Source: Mimachlamys varia
Taxonomy: Eukaryota > Mollusca > Bivalvia > Pectinida > Pectinidae
Assembly: GCA_947623455.1 (NCBI GenBank)
Contig: OX392527.1
Location: 50,698,401 to 50,762,400 of the forward strand
DNA length: 64,000 nt
Direction of reading: 5' to 3'
The translations under genes were made by a program, and so were the position numbers. The notes below the pieces were generated by a model that saw nothing but the letters and a program-made list of their open reading frames with translations, did no database searches and was not told the origin of the DNA. Numbering within the stretch: position 1 is the stretch's first letter; each line of letters opens with the position of its first letter. Shown piece by piece: positions 24,771-36,682 of the stretch.

Positions 24771-25323
24771 CAATCTGATTAAAATACAGATCCTCACTTA
24801 TTACTATCGTGTGTAGGATATGACAGCGACCAGTAGAAGGTCATGTGCAGCTGACCTTTATTATTCCAATATCTTGGAAATGAATAGCCAAACAAAATGC
24901 ACCTTGTAAACGGTGTTTGGTAGACGAGCAAAACTGGCAGCGGATCGAAGCGAAGAAGAGAAAATCTTTCAGGGCGTTATAAAACAATTTGATAATTGCT
25001 TTACTTTAAGTTGTTATTCTGTTCGGACAAGCGAAAAACTACAAATCAAACAGATAATGTCTAAAAAGAACACACACCTTTGCGTAGAGACCGCTGAAAT
25101 GGGCGCCGCCATTTTTGTATACGGTGGTTTTGGTTTCTCGCTACTTTACTCTGGTTTAACGACAAGTGTAGAAACAAAAAGGATTTAGCTTTTCACTTTC
25201 AGAATCTGGTAAACAGCGATTTGATTGGTAAATACAAAGGTCATCTGAACATGACCTTCTACTAGTCGCTGTCAGATCCTACACACGATAGTAAAAGTGA
25301 GGATCTGTATTTTAATCAGATTG
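24771..25323. mobile_element. Mutator-like MITE, copy 2, with perfect 9-bp target duplication
   Basis: Inverted repeats of about 90 bp (24,771-24,860 and about 25,235-25,323) start CAATCTGATTAAAATACAGA and include CTATCGTGTGTAGGAT, GACAGCGAC and AGTAGAAGGTCATG. ACTTCAGCA flanks the element exactly on both sides (24,762-24,770 and 25,324-25,332). Long inverted repeats with a 9-bp duplication are characteristic of the Mutator superfamily. The interior has a 91-codon frame (24,913-25,188) with no transposase motif, so the element is non-autonomous. Confidence 0.9.
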
Positions 25324-25631
25324 ACTTCAGCAATATTCGTTTTGTATATGTATTATCACAGTAGGTAATTCTTCAGAGGAAAAAAAAATTTTGACATGTG
25401 TTTGAGATTTCAATTTTCACGAAATATTTTGTTTTGTTTTTGTCACTTCAGTTAGTTGTTTTATAAGTAAATCATACACTCGTTCAACTTTGTTTGATTG
25501 ATTGATTGATTAATTGTTTGAGTGTTTTTTCATCTATTTCACCTCTGAGTAGTTTGGTTATCAAGCAGATGACGAATAGACAGGAAAATGAGAAGAATTG
25601 ATAAACTATATACTGATAAAATAGAAAAGCA

Positions 25632-25693
25632 CAATAGGGAGTAAAAAACTGCGACCATTGTTTTAATGATCGCAGTTTTTTAACTCCCCATTG
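25632..25693. other. near-perfect short hairpin
   Basis: The left arm (25,632-25,659; CAATAGGGAGTAAAAAACTG then CGACCATT) pairs almost completely with the right arm (25,665-25,693), leaving a loop of about five bases. It could be a small foldback remnant or a hairpin RNA precursor. No terminal duplication is seen. Confidence 0.75.
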
Positions 25694-27382
25694 TGGTACT
25701 ATAGTTGGTTTGGTTCCTTATGGTGTGTGAATATTCGTTTCTGTTTCACATTTTATTACGAGTATTCATATCTACATTTCTCCTTGTGATGTATTCACAT
25801 ACACATAGTAACATAATCGTTGTGTTAATTTCCTAGAATTTAGTACACTGTGTTGTAGTTTGAATCAAGACTACAAAATAAGTATTCACAAAAATTAAAA
25901 TGTCCACAGTACCCGTTTTCCTTAAATTTTCTTTAGTTGTAAGCAATGCAGACAACACATATACTTCTTTTTATGTATATTATAATTAATGGTTACTGCA
26001 TTATTTGTGTATTTTAGTGTGTTCAGTCGTTGAGGGACCAATTCGTCTTTACTTGTTCCGCTCACAGTACCCATCTTTTTGGTGTACATAGTATAAATGA
26101 TATTTGGTCTCGTTTTATTACCGTTGTTAAACTTTTATTCACTGTTTTATATGTGTCACTCCCAATCATCCACTGAATAATTTATTGTATTTATTGGCGT
26201 TTTAACGACTCACACGATCATTCACACTTAACACATGGCACCTTTTAGTTACTGTACGAGCATTTGCATGGCATATTTACACGGTAAAATCTGTATTATT
26301 ACTCATTATCAACATGGAAAATATTGTATTACTTAATTCAGGTTCAACAATCCCCCTAAAACATGCATAACTTAACCTTTTCAACCTATTGGTTGCTTAT
26401 ATTCAAAGACCTTTATCAAAAATTTGAATATCTATATATGTAATTTAAATAAGAGCTTATGAACAAGCTCATTTTAAAAAAGTACATAATGTTGGCAATA
26501 ATTAGGCATTAAGGATGACATCTTCCTTTAATTAGCCCATCGGACTTATAACATGTCGATCTTTTTTGAAAGTGTCATATTTAATGACGTATTTTTTGTT
26601 TCTAATTTGCGATCAAATGTATATACCACAAATTATGTTTTACGGGAGAAGAGTAATTATAAGTTTTTTTAGTTTGTGTCTAATCCCATTAGTATATTTG
26701 CAAATAAAATCTGTTTAAATCAAATCAATTTCTTCAGCTAACCAATTGAATGCTTCGAAATTATTTATCATTTATATACCTAGGTAATTGGTTTCTTGGT
26801 TTCTCCTAAACTGGATGTGGAGAGGCATACCGGCGTTAAATCAGGATGATTGTTGCTTAGGGAATGTAAGGAAATTATAGTAAAGCGTCATAGAAACATA
26901 TTTTACTTACTTTATATTTCAAAATGATAGATCCACAGATATCAAAACTACATTAACTTGATATACAGTATCGTTTCTTAACCTTTAATGTTGGCATTCA
27001 AAAGCTAGCCTTGTTATAATTATAATAGCTTTTTCGAATGATTTAAACATGTCTAGTGCTTTTATAACTTCAAAAAAATGTTATTAAATGGCATTTACTA
27101 TCAAGTTCGTTTATCGATCAAGGATACTAAGTCTTTGTTTTGCTATTTGTAATCTGCTAAAATACACTACCCTGTGCTTGTATTATGGTTTTAGTACTTT
27201 AACATTGTCACATCTATGTTTATATGAGGTCGGCATCCCTGTCAACAACTATTTAAAGAGAAAAAAAACTCTCCGTGACCTTGGTAAATTAACATTACTT
27301 AAATCAAACGTCATTTCCTAGCACTAAGAAGCATCGCAAAAGAGATTGGAATATTACAAATCCAAATTAGTTATTTACTGAT
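25694..27382. other. non-coding stretch
   Basis: Very AT-rich with no recognised element. The open frame at 27,088-27,321 has no domain. Confidence 0.4.
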
Positions 27383-27452
27383 TTTTTTCGGCATACTGTC
27401 TATATTTCTGAATTTAAAAGGTGCAGCATATGTGTTATGTCATCTTTGAAGT
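27383..27452 (+). repeat. GACGAAACAGCTG-family fragment (3' part)
   Basis: Only the end of the repeat is present: TTTTTTTCGGCATACTGTCT, then an AATTTAAAAGGTGCAGCATA stretch and GTTATGTCATCTTT. Confidence 0.75.
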
Positions 27453-27749
27453 GTCTTAAGTTTGATATCAACCGTAATGTTCTATGTTAAAGTATTTTAT
27501 TGTTAAATAGCCAACGTTCAAGTTCAATATATTTTAGTCACAAGCTCTAATCAAGGTTTTTAAAAAAGACTCGTTTTAAGATTTGATATTTAAGTTGGAT
27601 ACTGGGTGTTTAATGGGGGCTTGTTGAACCTTAAAATGGACATAGAAGTATATATGTATTATATCGGATAGCGTCGGATAACCAAGGATAAAAACTGAAT
27701 TTTGTAAAGACAACATGATAAAGTGGGAACATAACACATGGTTTACATA

Positions 27750-28870
27750 ACTGTTTGTAGTTGCCCCTTTAGTTTTATTGACCGTTTGTTATTGCCCGTT
27801 TAGTTAGATTAAACGGTCTACGATCTTTGTAGTTACCCACTCAGTTATATTAACTGCTTGTAGTTGCCCATTTAGTTATATTAATTGCTTGAAGTTGCCA
27901 ATTTAGTTATATCAACTGCTTGTAGTTGCCCGTTTAGTTATATTAACTGCTTGGAGTTGCCCCTTTAGTTATATTAACTGATTGTTATTGTCCGTTTAGT
28001 TATATCAACTGCTTGTAGTTGCCCGTTTAGTTATATTAACTGCTTGTAGTTGCCCCTTTAGTTATATTAACTGTTTGTAGTTGCCCCTTTAGGTTAATTA
28101 ACGTCTTGTAGTTGCACGTTTAGTTTTATTTACTGCTGGTAGTTGCCCGTTAAGTTATATTAACTGCTTGTAGTTGCCCGTTTAGTTATATAAAATCTTT
28201 GTAGTTACCCACTCAGTTATATTAACTGCTTGGAGTTGCCCTTTTAGTTATATTAACTGTTTGTAGTTGCCCCTTTAGGTTAATTAACTTCTTGTAGTTG
28301 CACGTTTAGTTTTATTTACTGCTTGTAGTTGCCCGTTTAGTTATATTAACATCTTGTAGTTGCCCGTTAAGTTATATTAACTGCTTGTAGTTGCCCGTTT
28401 AGTTATATTAATTTATTGCAGTTGCCCGTTTAGCTATATTAACTGCTTGTAGTTGCCCGTTTAGTTATATAAAATGTTTGTAGTTACCCACTCAGTTATA
28501 TTAACTGCTTGTAGTTGCCCTTTTAGTTATATTAATTGCTTGTAGTTACCCTTTTAGTTATATTAACTGTTTGTAGTTGCCCGTTTAGTTATATTAACTG
28601 CTTGTAGTTGCCCTTTTAGTTATATTAACTGCTTGTAGTTACCCATTTAGTTATATTTATGCTTTTAGTTGCCCGTTTAGTTATATTAACTGCTTGTAGT
28701 TGCCCGTTTAGTTATATTAACTGTTTGTAGTTACCCATTTAGTTATATTTATGCTTTTAGTTGCCCGTTTAGTTATATTAACTGCTTGTAGTTGCCCGTT
28801 TAGTTATATTAACTGATTGAAGTTGTCCGATTAGTTATATCAACTGCTTGTAGTTACCCATTTAGTTGCA
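27750..28870. repeat. 31-bp satellite array, about 36 copies
   Basis: Head-to-tail units of 31 bp built on TAGTTATATTAACTGCTTGT followed by AGTTGCCCGTT. Variants (CCC/CCG, TTATT for TATATT, GTTACCCACTCAG) recur at spaced intervals. For example, the block with TATAAAATCTTTGTAGTTAC and its neighbours appears more than once, so higher-order duplication has occurred. The last units break down at about 28,870. Confidence 0.95.
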
Positions 28871-31240
28871 TATTCAGCTATATTGGCTTCGCTTTGTTGC
28901 AGATTCGGCTATATGGCTGCTCTTTTTTGCCCATGCGGCTATTCATGTATTAACTTTTTGTTTCTACTCTGCTGTATTTAGTCTTTGGTTTCACCATTGG
29001 TTTTTAATGCATTTGCATTTGCAACTAAATCAAATTAACTGCTTTTACTAGTTGGCACACATTCTGCCAGATACAATTCTGGTAGTCAAATCTGTAAATT
29101 ATACTGCTGATCTATGTAAATTAGATTAATGTTAGCAAATCTTGCTTCGCGATTATTATTACATTGTTGTTTTTCTCTAAAAAAATTCAATATTGTTGTC
29201 AATGATTTTAAATCAGGTGATTAGTGTTAACAATCATGTGACAGAAACAATATGCTGTTTCCCATTAAGTTTCGCTAACTCATAATTGTTTATTCATTCT
29301 TTTATGATAACTGTCTATTGTTGTTCATTAAGTCTGTTTTAATTATTACCCTTTTTCGATATGATAACTGGGTTTTTTCAGGTTTATAAAAGTATGGCTT
29401 GTTTTTAATCAGCAGTGCTCTGTAGCTTATTAACTTTCTTCGCTTTATAACGTTATCCGTTCCTTAATTAAATATTTTTCTATGTTACGTTATTTATTGT
29501 TTAATGTACATATTATTTCATATTAATCATAACTTAATAACTTTTCCATAAATATTTCTTTTATGATTCTGATAGCAAGAATGTTTTGTAAAACGTAAAG
29601 AGATGGAACATTTAGTAAAGTATCAATTTTACAAAAAAATCTCATATTAACATCGTTTTTGAAATGTCAAGAAAAACTAATCAAAATTATTATATATTTT
29701 GCAATAGCAATTGTTATCAAAAGACAACAAGTTTTTTTTTTTTTGAAATTATATTTAATAGGTTTTATAAATAAATAAAAAGAACAAAGTTTTGTTTGAT
29801 GCTTGAAACTTAATGACTTTCTTCAACGATGGAAATACAGTATGCAAAACAAAAACATACCAAATCAAAACTAATGACCATTCAACCAGTTACCAGAGGA
29901 AGATATTTAGAATTAATCCTTTAAATAAGTTCGTTGAGTACTACGGATAAAGCCACTTATTTTCATCATGTATTAGATAGAATGATACATAATCATCATA
30001 TGATGATTTAGATCTAGATATTTGCTCAATAAGTCTTCATTGTCTTATATTTGTAAATTAGTTTTTATCCACACAATTGAAACGATATTTGTGGTTTTCA
30101 TACAACTCTTGATATTATTACCGATTAAAGGTTTGATTTTCTTTGTCTTGTGAGTTATCAAATGACTAGTTTATTATCAAAATCATTTTTGACAGCATAT
30201 AAATAAGCAAGGATTATATTATATGGGCAAAGAGCAGGTTATAAGTAAACAACTTTTACAAATATATATAGGATATATTACATAAAAACAAGCTGTTTAC
30301 AAAGATATATAACTAAACAAGGATTATTTGCCCCATTTAAACATTAATAAATAAATTTCGAATATTTAAAGCCTTGTTAGCTTTACAGCAGTTTAACTCA
30401 ATTTGTTTTTATCTACGATCATTTTTCAATAACTGGAAATTCAACATTCCATAATATCTACATGTATGTAACGTTTAAAACAATAAACCTGAAGACAGTT
30501 AATTAATACAAAAAATGATTCCAAAACATCAAATATTTTCTAAACGAAACACATGGTAAAGATTCGTGAACGATTCGATAAGCTAACTAGACGTCAACAT
30601 GTAGACATCAATGTTTATATACAACTAGACTACATGCCAGGCCGTTTAAACTGTTATGTCTGCTTAAAACTATTGACAGTATTATTTGGTATTATTATTT
30701 TTAAAAAGCAGGTTTTAAGATCGCCTTTGACTCATTAACAACATTTTAAAATAATACGAAGGATCAGGAATACTGATTTTTCCTTAGCAAGAACTGGGAT
30801 TTGATTTAAGCAAAGTGAACATCTCGCTATGTGTAGTATCACTAACAAACGAAATAAAGACGTATCAGAGGGTAATTGCTGGTCTTGTATTAAACTTAAT
30901 CACTTTTGGAACGATAAATCTAAATTGAAACAAATCTACTGTTCAACGTTGCCTTATGCCTAGTTCACAATTACTACATATGTACTTTGTATAAATACTG
31001 ATATGATACGCAAAGCAACGGACCAATACAGAACGATGCTGCATCGTATCCGTATCTAATCCGGGAATGTGTGACCTAGGCATAACAAAACCCATCTTGA
31101 TAACACAGACTGGGGTGACATTCGGATTCAACTTATACGTCAGACACAACTCTAATATAAAAACACATAAATCATGTGTCTACATTTGTCATTGATATTG
31201 GTCATAGACACACAGTCAAGCATTCCCTCCCCTAGATACA
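28871..31240. other. non-coding stretch
   Basis: Very AT-rich with several poly(A)/poly(T) runs and no gene or recognised repeat. Open frames at 28,866-29,051, 30,553-30,738 and 30,943-31,149 are short and featureless. Confidence 0.45.
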
Positions 31241-31244
31241 ATTT

Positions 31245-31662
31245 TTGCATAATCCAAGGCTGGAACAAGGAGCACTAGACTTGTTATCGTCTGGCCCGGA
31301 AGTCGTGTTGTATGATTACAAGGCTAGGTTGATATTCCCTTGTGTACATAAAATTGTTCAAAGAAGTATTGAAGAAACATAGAAAAAGTCTTATTTTGGT
31401 TTGTCTACAATATAAGTGGCACAGGACACCACCTACATTAGAATTTCCTTTCAAGACATTCCTTTTTTGCACAATCCAAGGCGCTTGAACAAGGAGCACT
31501 AGACATGCTATCGTCTAGAGGTCTTGTTGCATAATTATAAGGCTAGTTAACCAGATTTAATTGCTTCCCTTGTCTATATATCGTATTGACGGACCCACTG
31601 AAAATGTCTTATTTGGTTTTGACTACAATGTAAGTGGCACAGGTCACCGCCCACATAGGAAC
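31245..31662. repeat. tandem duplication, two copies of about 200 bp
   Basis: 31,245-31,445 and 31,465-31,662 share ATAATCCAAGG-type starts, GAACAAGGAGCACTAGAC, TATCGTCT, TACAAGGCTAG / TATAAGGCTAG, GTCTTATTTTGGTTT and AAGTGGCACAGG. They have diverged by substitutions and small indels. No function is evident. Confidence 0.75.
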
Positions 31663-32546
31663 ATAATCTATATTTTCATTAAAGGCCCAATACATGTAAC
31701 TTTCGGCAAAACTTGAAGCGAAAATCAAGCCTAATAACTTATTGTATTTATAGATTTAGTTAAGAGTAACACATATCAGCAATATTCAAGATGAATTCTA
31801 AAGCGGTTACCGGTACAGCAGCAGTTGAAACTCGGTATTTGTAAACACGCGTCCATTTTGAACTGTCTTCTAACTGCGGCTTGTTGTTTAAGTGGGCCCC
31901 ACCTGAATTATTTTCAATCCTTTGGATTTTTTTGTCAAGAGTTTATTGTTAGTTACCGCTAAGGGTTACTTCGTTTAAGCTTATTTTTGCATGGTTATCA
32001 ACTGGAATTTTTTTCAGAACTTTTCAGAAGTTACGTATATTTGGCCTTTAAGGTTGTCACAGAGTATCAACCTTAAATTGTTTATATTTTTTCTTGTTTT
32101 TATTTTCAACTTCATGATCTACATTGATTTTGATAATCTAAATAAAAAAAACCAAAATAACCAAACATAATGCATCAGGTTTTTATAAACATATATTCTT
32201 TCATAATACTTTTATTATATCTCTAGTTCAGTAATCCATCATATTGCCAATCTTCGTGCTCCACAATATCTGAAGCATACTTGGTACTATGCCCGGAGAA
32301 ATAATTCAGCGGAGAAATACTTCCCTCTGATTCAATAAACACCATTTTTCTCAGTCTGTCGATACATTTTTCAAATTTGACAACAGAGTATCAACACTCC
32401 ATTTAAGATGATGAGTACGATTGTACGATATGCCCCTGTAAAGATTATGTTGCAAGATTTACTGTTAAACTGTCAAACTGGAAAAAACCATTTTGACTTG
32501 GACTAAGTGAAAGCAACTAGGTCTAGGAGCAATTGTAATAATGACT
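31663..32546. other. non-coding stretch
   Basis: No recognised repeat or coding region. Confidence 0.4.
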
Positions 32547-32873
32547 TTAAGGATCCGTATACGACCGTCAAAAACTGTGTCTACTGCCATACAAATCGAA
32601 ACAGAAAGAAAACGTTCATTACAGATTTTCATGAAAATAAGAAAAGTTGAAATAAGCAAAACGAAATCAACAACGGTTTTTTTCTATACATTTTCAGTGA
32701 GGCGCGACGGGGATTTGAATTCTGAAATACAGAATCCTATAAAAGCGATCTAACCCGCTGAGTTATCAATGATCTTGCAAAACTAGGCTAGAGTTTATCG
32801 AAAACTATATGAATGGGAGGTAACTTATTTACTATGAAAAGCAACAAAACTACAGTGGGACATGGATCCTTAA
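32547..32873 (-). mobile_element. 327-bp element with TTAAGGATCC ends and a tRNA-like segment
   Basis: TTAAGGATCC at 32,547-32,556 is mirrored by GGATCCTTAA at 32,864-32,873. On the minus strand a tRNA-like segment carries TAACTCAGCGGGTTAGA (box A region, about 32,750-32,766) and GAATTCAAATCCCC (box B region, 32,709-32,722). It is a sister of the element at 24.4 kb; both also share a GGGAG-TAACT phrase and GGGA(C)ATGGATCCTTAAT at the right. The two open frames here simply read through it. Confidence 0.65.
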
Positions 32874-33394
32874 TTTGTGCATTAAAGCTATTTATAGAAT
32901 ATTTTTGTGTCGGTTTTTTACCCTTAAAGCAGCATAGCTATTCATACAGTGTTTCTCATGTCTGAATCAAAATTCGCTCCTTTTATATCACCCGTCTCAA
33001 GTCTATGTCATATTCAATATAAGTCAGTTTTACAGTAAACAAAAAATGTTGAAGTTATTTTTTGTGAGTTTTGTTAAAGCATCTTTTTTAAACCAATCAA
33101 AGTCTTTTAATTTATATATCATTGAATGTATATGTGTTTCATTTTTCATTTCAACCGTTTAATGTTACATACACTGTTTTATTGTTGATAATAAACATAA
33201 ATAAATAATTTTGCGTTCATTGGTTTTATTATGGAGATTATGGAATCACATTTACCTTTGTATATGCGTCATCTTTATATAGAATGAGATGTCTACATTT
33301 TACTTAGATTTTAACTAGCATACTTATTTGCCTCTCTATTCAGATCATAAATAAGATCTATAAACAAAAATATAAGTGTTGATTTTGTGACGTT
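32874..33394. other. non-coding stretch
   Basis: AT-rich; nothing recognised. Confidence 0.4.
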
Positions 33395-33780
33395 ACTCCA
33401 AAATTTGTCCAAACATTTTTTTTTTCAAAACTGATCAAGTTTGGTACTTGAAATGCATTTTCTGGTAGTGGGTTCCAACTATCCACAATTTTTCATTGAA
33501 AGAGTCCAGCTTGCTACTTGAGTTATTTAGGCTGAGTGAATGTCCCCGGGTCCTTTCCTCTTTCCTTATTGGCAGAAGTCCATGTGATGCTGCAGACCCA
33601 TATCATCCTCTCAAAATTCAAAAACTTCAGTGATGTCGCCCTAGTTCGTCTCTATAGTAACGACGGGAGGTTAGATGACGCAATCGTTCTTCGAACGAAA
33701 GATCCTTCCTTCCTTGAAGTAATTTCAAAGCTCGCTATTGAAGGCTTTCTAGCAGATCAATGTCCTGTTGTTTGTAAAGT
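33395..33780 (-). pseudogene. decayed LINE reverse transcriptase C-terminus (CR1/jockey-like)
   Basis: The minus strand gives the characteristic end of a LINE RT in broken frames: DIDLLESLQ then a stop, RALKLLQGRKDLSFEERLRH and SRRYYRDEL, then after a frame change GDITEVFEF, and further on VDSWNPLPENAFQVPN with LISFEKK near 33,400-33,490. This matches the usual order 'LExVQRR...LSYEERL...YRR.RGD..E.FK...WNxLP...SFK'. Stops and frameshifts make it dead. The 106-codon plus-strand frame at 33,536-33,856 is its antisense shadow. Confidence 0.85.
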
Positions 33781-35739
33781 TTCCATATGCATGTTTCATA
33801 CTCTAAATGGGTTCAAAGTAAACAATAAGCAGAACGGTTTGTTATCCCAAGTATAGAAAAGCAAATTCCGATAAATGAATTTGTTACGTTTATAGAAAAA
33901 AACTATTTTACTGTGCGATTAATCAATATTTTAACACCTCTATTTATCCGATGTCTTCGTTGCTTAGTTCAGAACACTAACTATGATCTTTAGACATTGG
34001 CACGGCATTCAAACACAGAAAAAGTCACCTCAATCGCAACCCCGCCGTGAATGATACGGATATTATATTTGGCCATAGTTCCATGAATCACTGGACAAGA
34101 CGGGACCCCGGTCACTGGGGAGTTTACCCAATCATCTACGCGCGTGTTATTGGCGGTGGTTACATAAACAACCTACATCGACCTTTTTTTCCTGGTATTT
34201 GATCATCACTGGTCTATTTAGCACGACTGCAGAATCTCCAAGAACCGTAAAGCGGACCCGGTGAGGCGATAGGGACTCATTGCGTATCTCCGGGCTTTGC
34301 CGCAACAATTGTTTTATTTCTGTTATATTTATCAGAGAACGAATGTGATTTATGCTCGTATAAACTGACTTGTTTATCTAAACAGACGATTGTCCGCGTT
34401 GATTGCGACCAGGAAAAATGTTACGACCCAGAAATAGTTTAGAAAATACTCTAAATACTCTTAAATGTCAAACTATATTAAATATATGAATCAAAGGAGA
34501 TCATATCAATGCAATAATCTAAAAAAACATTACAGAAACACAGGTTTATAGGAAGGGGTATTGAGACAGGGATATCTGCATAATTTTGTTAATAAAGCAG
34601 TACTTGGACAACAACATTGGATTTCATACACAAACAACTCAGTGATACATGTTTATTGTCATATTATCTATGAATACCATAACATAACGTTAAGTCGGGA
34701 CTAGAAATCCAGCTTAGGTCTGATGCCAGATTATCACATTTCGTAGACGTTATTAGTATATTTGGCTATTCAGTTATCTTCAATGTCAGCCGTGTGACAT
34801 CGATATTACCTTCTGGTTCCAAATCCTGGGTCCGTTATGACGTCATACAAATAGCTGCAAAAACAAATCAAAGCCGTCTGTCCATAATCGAACATTGTTA
34901 TTTTATCATCAAACAACGGATTTCTGTAACAAATAACTTTAATTGGCGACCTCGGCGTCCAGTATCTTTAATCAATAACTTGACAACCCATAAACCGATC
35001 GAGACATTTTTCTTCCCTCTCAACCATAGTTTCTTGCCCTTTTTAATTTCACGAAAAGAAATTAATCACATGAAAACAAACGTTCTACAAAACTAATTAT
35101 TTCGCAATCTTGGGTTGTTTAGTGTTTGATAATTCATTTTTTGGCGAATTCTCCTCATTTGAAGCAAAATAACGAGCACATTATATTCTTCTTGTTAAAA
35201 AACTTGAGAGAAGGAATGGTTTTAATGGCACTTGTTGGTGTTGACGATTGATATGGTGATGAGATGATGAAATAATTTTGATTCAAAAAGGTTGAGGCAA
35301 GAATCATTTTGTCATAGAAGATACGTGTTCAAGATCAGTAATTGCTGGCTGCTCACCTTCGCTCTTTTGTTTTATTAGCATGATTAGTCTAAACTTAATG
35401 AAAATTTCGACTCATACCATAATCTGGGTGTAAAACATTTAAGATATATAAACTAAGTAATGTGATTGTTTTTGTTAAATTGCCGTAAAAATCTTAATTT
35501 CAAACATAATGCCTTGTGCCTCAAAAGCCTTTTTAGAAGGACGATACTTTTGCTATTATGATCAGTTATTTATATTACTACTTCATAAGTATATCATAAA
35601 GACGCTTAGTAACGAAATAATTGTTTATCAATTAACACGATAATAAGTTATGTGTTATCAATTCTTCTGAGAAGATCAAAAACCTAATCATAATTCGTTT
35701 AATTCTGGTCTCGCGATGTCTCGTTACTTTTTTTTTTAG
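33781..35739. other. non-coding stretch
   Basis: A slightly GC-richer patch lies at 34,010-34,300 (CGCGCGTG, CCCGGTCACTGGGG, AAGCGGACCCGGTGAGG), but no gene is evident. The open frame at 34,794-35,096 has no domain. Confidence 0.4.
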
Positions 35740-36235
35740 CCCTGCACCTGGTGACATGAGTAGTGTTCATGGGTTTAGCTTCAGCCCCTTGCCTAGTGAC
35801 ATAAGTAGCATGCAAGAGTTCGCTTCAGCCCTGCGGCTATTGACATAAGTATCGTTCAGGAGTTTAGCTTCAGTCCCGTCCCTGGTGACATAAGTAGCGT
35901 TCGGGAGTAAAGCATTAGCCCTAGGTGTGGTGCAATAAACACAAGTAGCGTTCGAGAGTTTTAGCTTTAGCCCTTGGCCTGATGACATAACTAGCGTTCG
36001 GGAGTTAAGCTTCAGCCCTGCGCCTGGTGACATAAGTAGCGTTCGGGAGTTTAGCTTCAGTCGTGCGCCTGGTGACACAAGTAGCGTTCGGGAGTTTGGC
36101 TTCGAGTTGAGCTTCAGCCCTGTGCCTGGTGACGTTAGTAGCATGAAGGAGTTTAGCATCATCCCTGCGCCTAGTAATGTGCGTTCGGGAGTTGAGTTTC
36201 AACCCCGCGCCTTGTGACAGAACTAGCGTTTGGGA
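35740..36235. repeat. 45-bp minisatellite, about 11 degenerate copies
   Basis: The unit is roughly GTTCGGGAGTTTAGCTTCAG followed by CCCTGCGCCTGGTGACATAAGTAGC in two parts, 45 bp long, with length variants. Because 45 is divisible by three, minus-strand frames stay open through it and give 15-residue repeats (NSRTLLMSPGAGLKL). This is a consequence of repetition, not evidence of a gene. Confidence 0.9.
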
Positions 36236-36615
36236 GGTGTGCTCTAGGGGTATAATGTATCATGGTGATCGACTTAGTCTGTAGAGGTGCATGTTTTTTC
36301 AATAAGTGCTTCTATCCCAGATGTGTATGCTTCAACTAGTTCAACAACCCCACCTTCAATAGATTGAAGGGCAGAGAAGACTGGATATCATTGTTAAAAT
36401 TTGGTATCGTTTCACTTCTGATCGAGCCTGTTGAGTTCTGCTACATAATTCCTTCCTCCTTTTTCTAAATCTTTGCCACGGAAGCATGAATTCGGGTGTC
36501 CCTTGCTAAGTGTACTCCAATGCTTTATCCCCTTGGTAAGTGTACTCCCAACGCTTGAGAAAATGGTTGGCAAGCTCGCCAATGTTATAACAGGAGAAAG
36601 GGAAAATGCATATCC
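36236..36615. other. non-coding, partly SINE-like body
   Basis: GTAAGTGTACTCCCAACGCT / CTAAGTGTACTCCAATGCTT at 36,500-36,560 is a short internal duplication that may belong to the body of a SINE headed by the tRNA-like segment just downstream. Confidence 0.35.
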
Positions 36616-36682
36616 CAGACCAATGTTCGAAACCAGGATTTTCCGAAATCTAGATGAACACTACCAACTGAGCTACAAAGTC
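36616..36682 (-). pseudogene. tRNA-like segment (SINE head)
   Basis: On the minus strand, TAGCTCAGTTGGTAG (36,661-36,675) matches the tRNA D-arm/box A and GGTTTCGAACATTGG (36,620-36,634) is a box B-like T-arm. The ends AGAC and GTCT could pair as a partial acceptor. The T stem is poorly paired and the anticodon arm is unclear, so this is a tRNA-derived SINE head or a tRNA pseudogene, not a working tRNA. Confidence 0.6.

Noticed and set aside
24913..25188. 91-aa protein encoded inside the Mutator-like element
   Set aside because: No transposase or other domain is recognisable, and the element is flanked by long inverted ends typical of non-coding derivatives.
35767..36202. Repeat-rich protein encoded on the minus strand
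   Set aside because: The frame is open only because the minisatellite unit is 45 bp, a multiple of three; neighbouring frames are open too.
36616..36682. Functional tRNA gene
   Set aside because: The T stem and anticodon arm do not fold well and only part of the acceptor pairs; a SINE head or pseudogene fits better.
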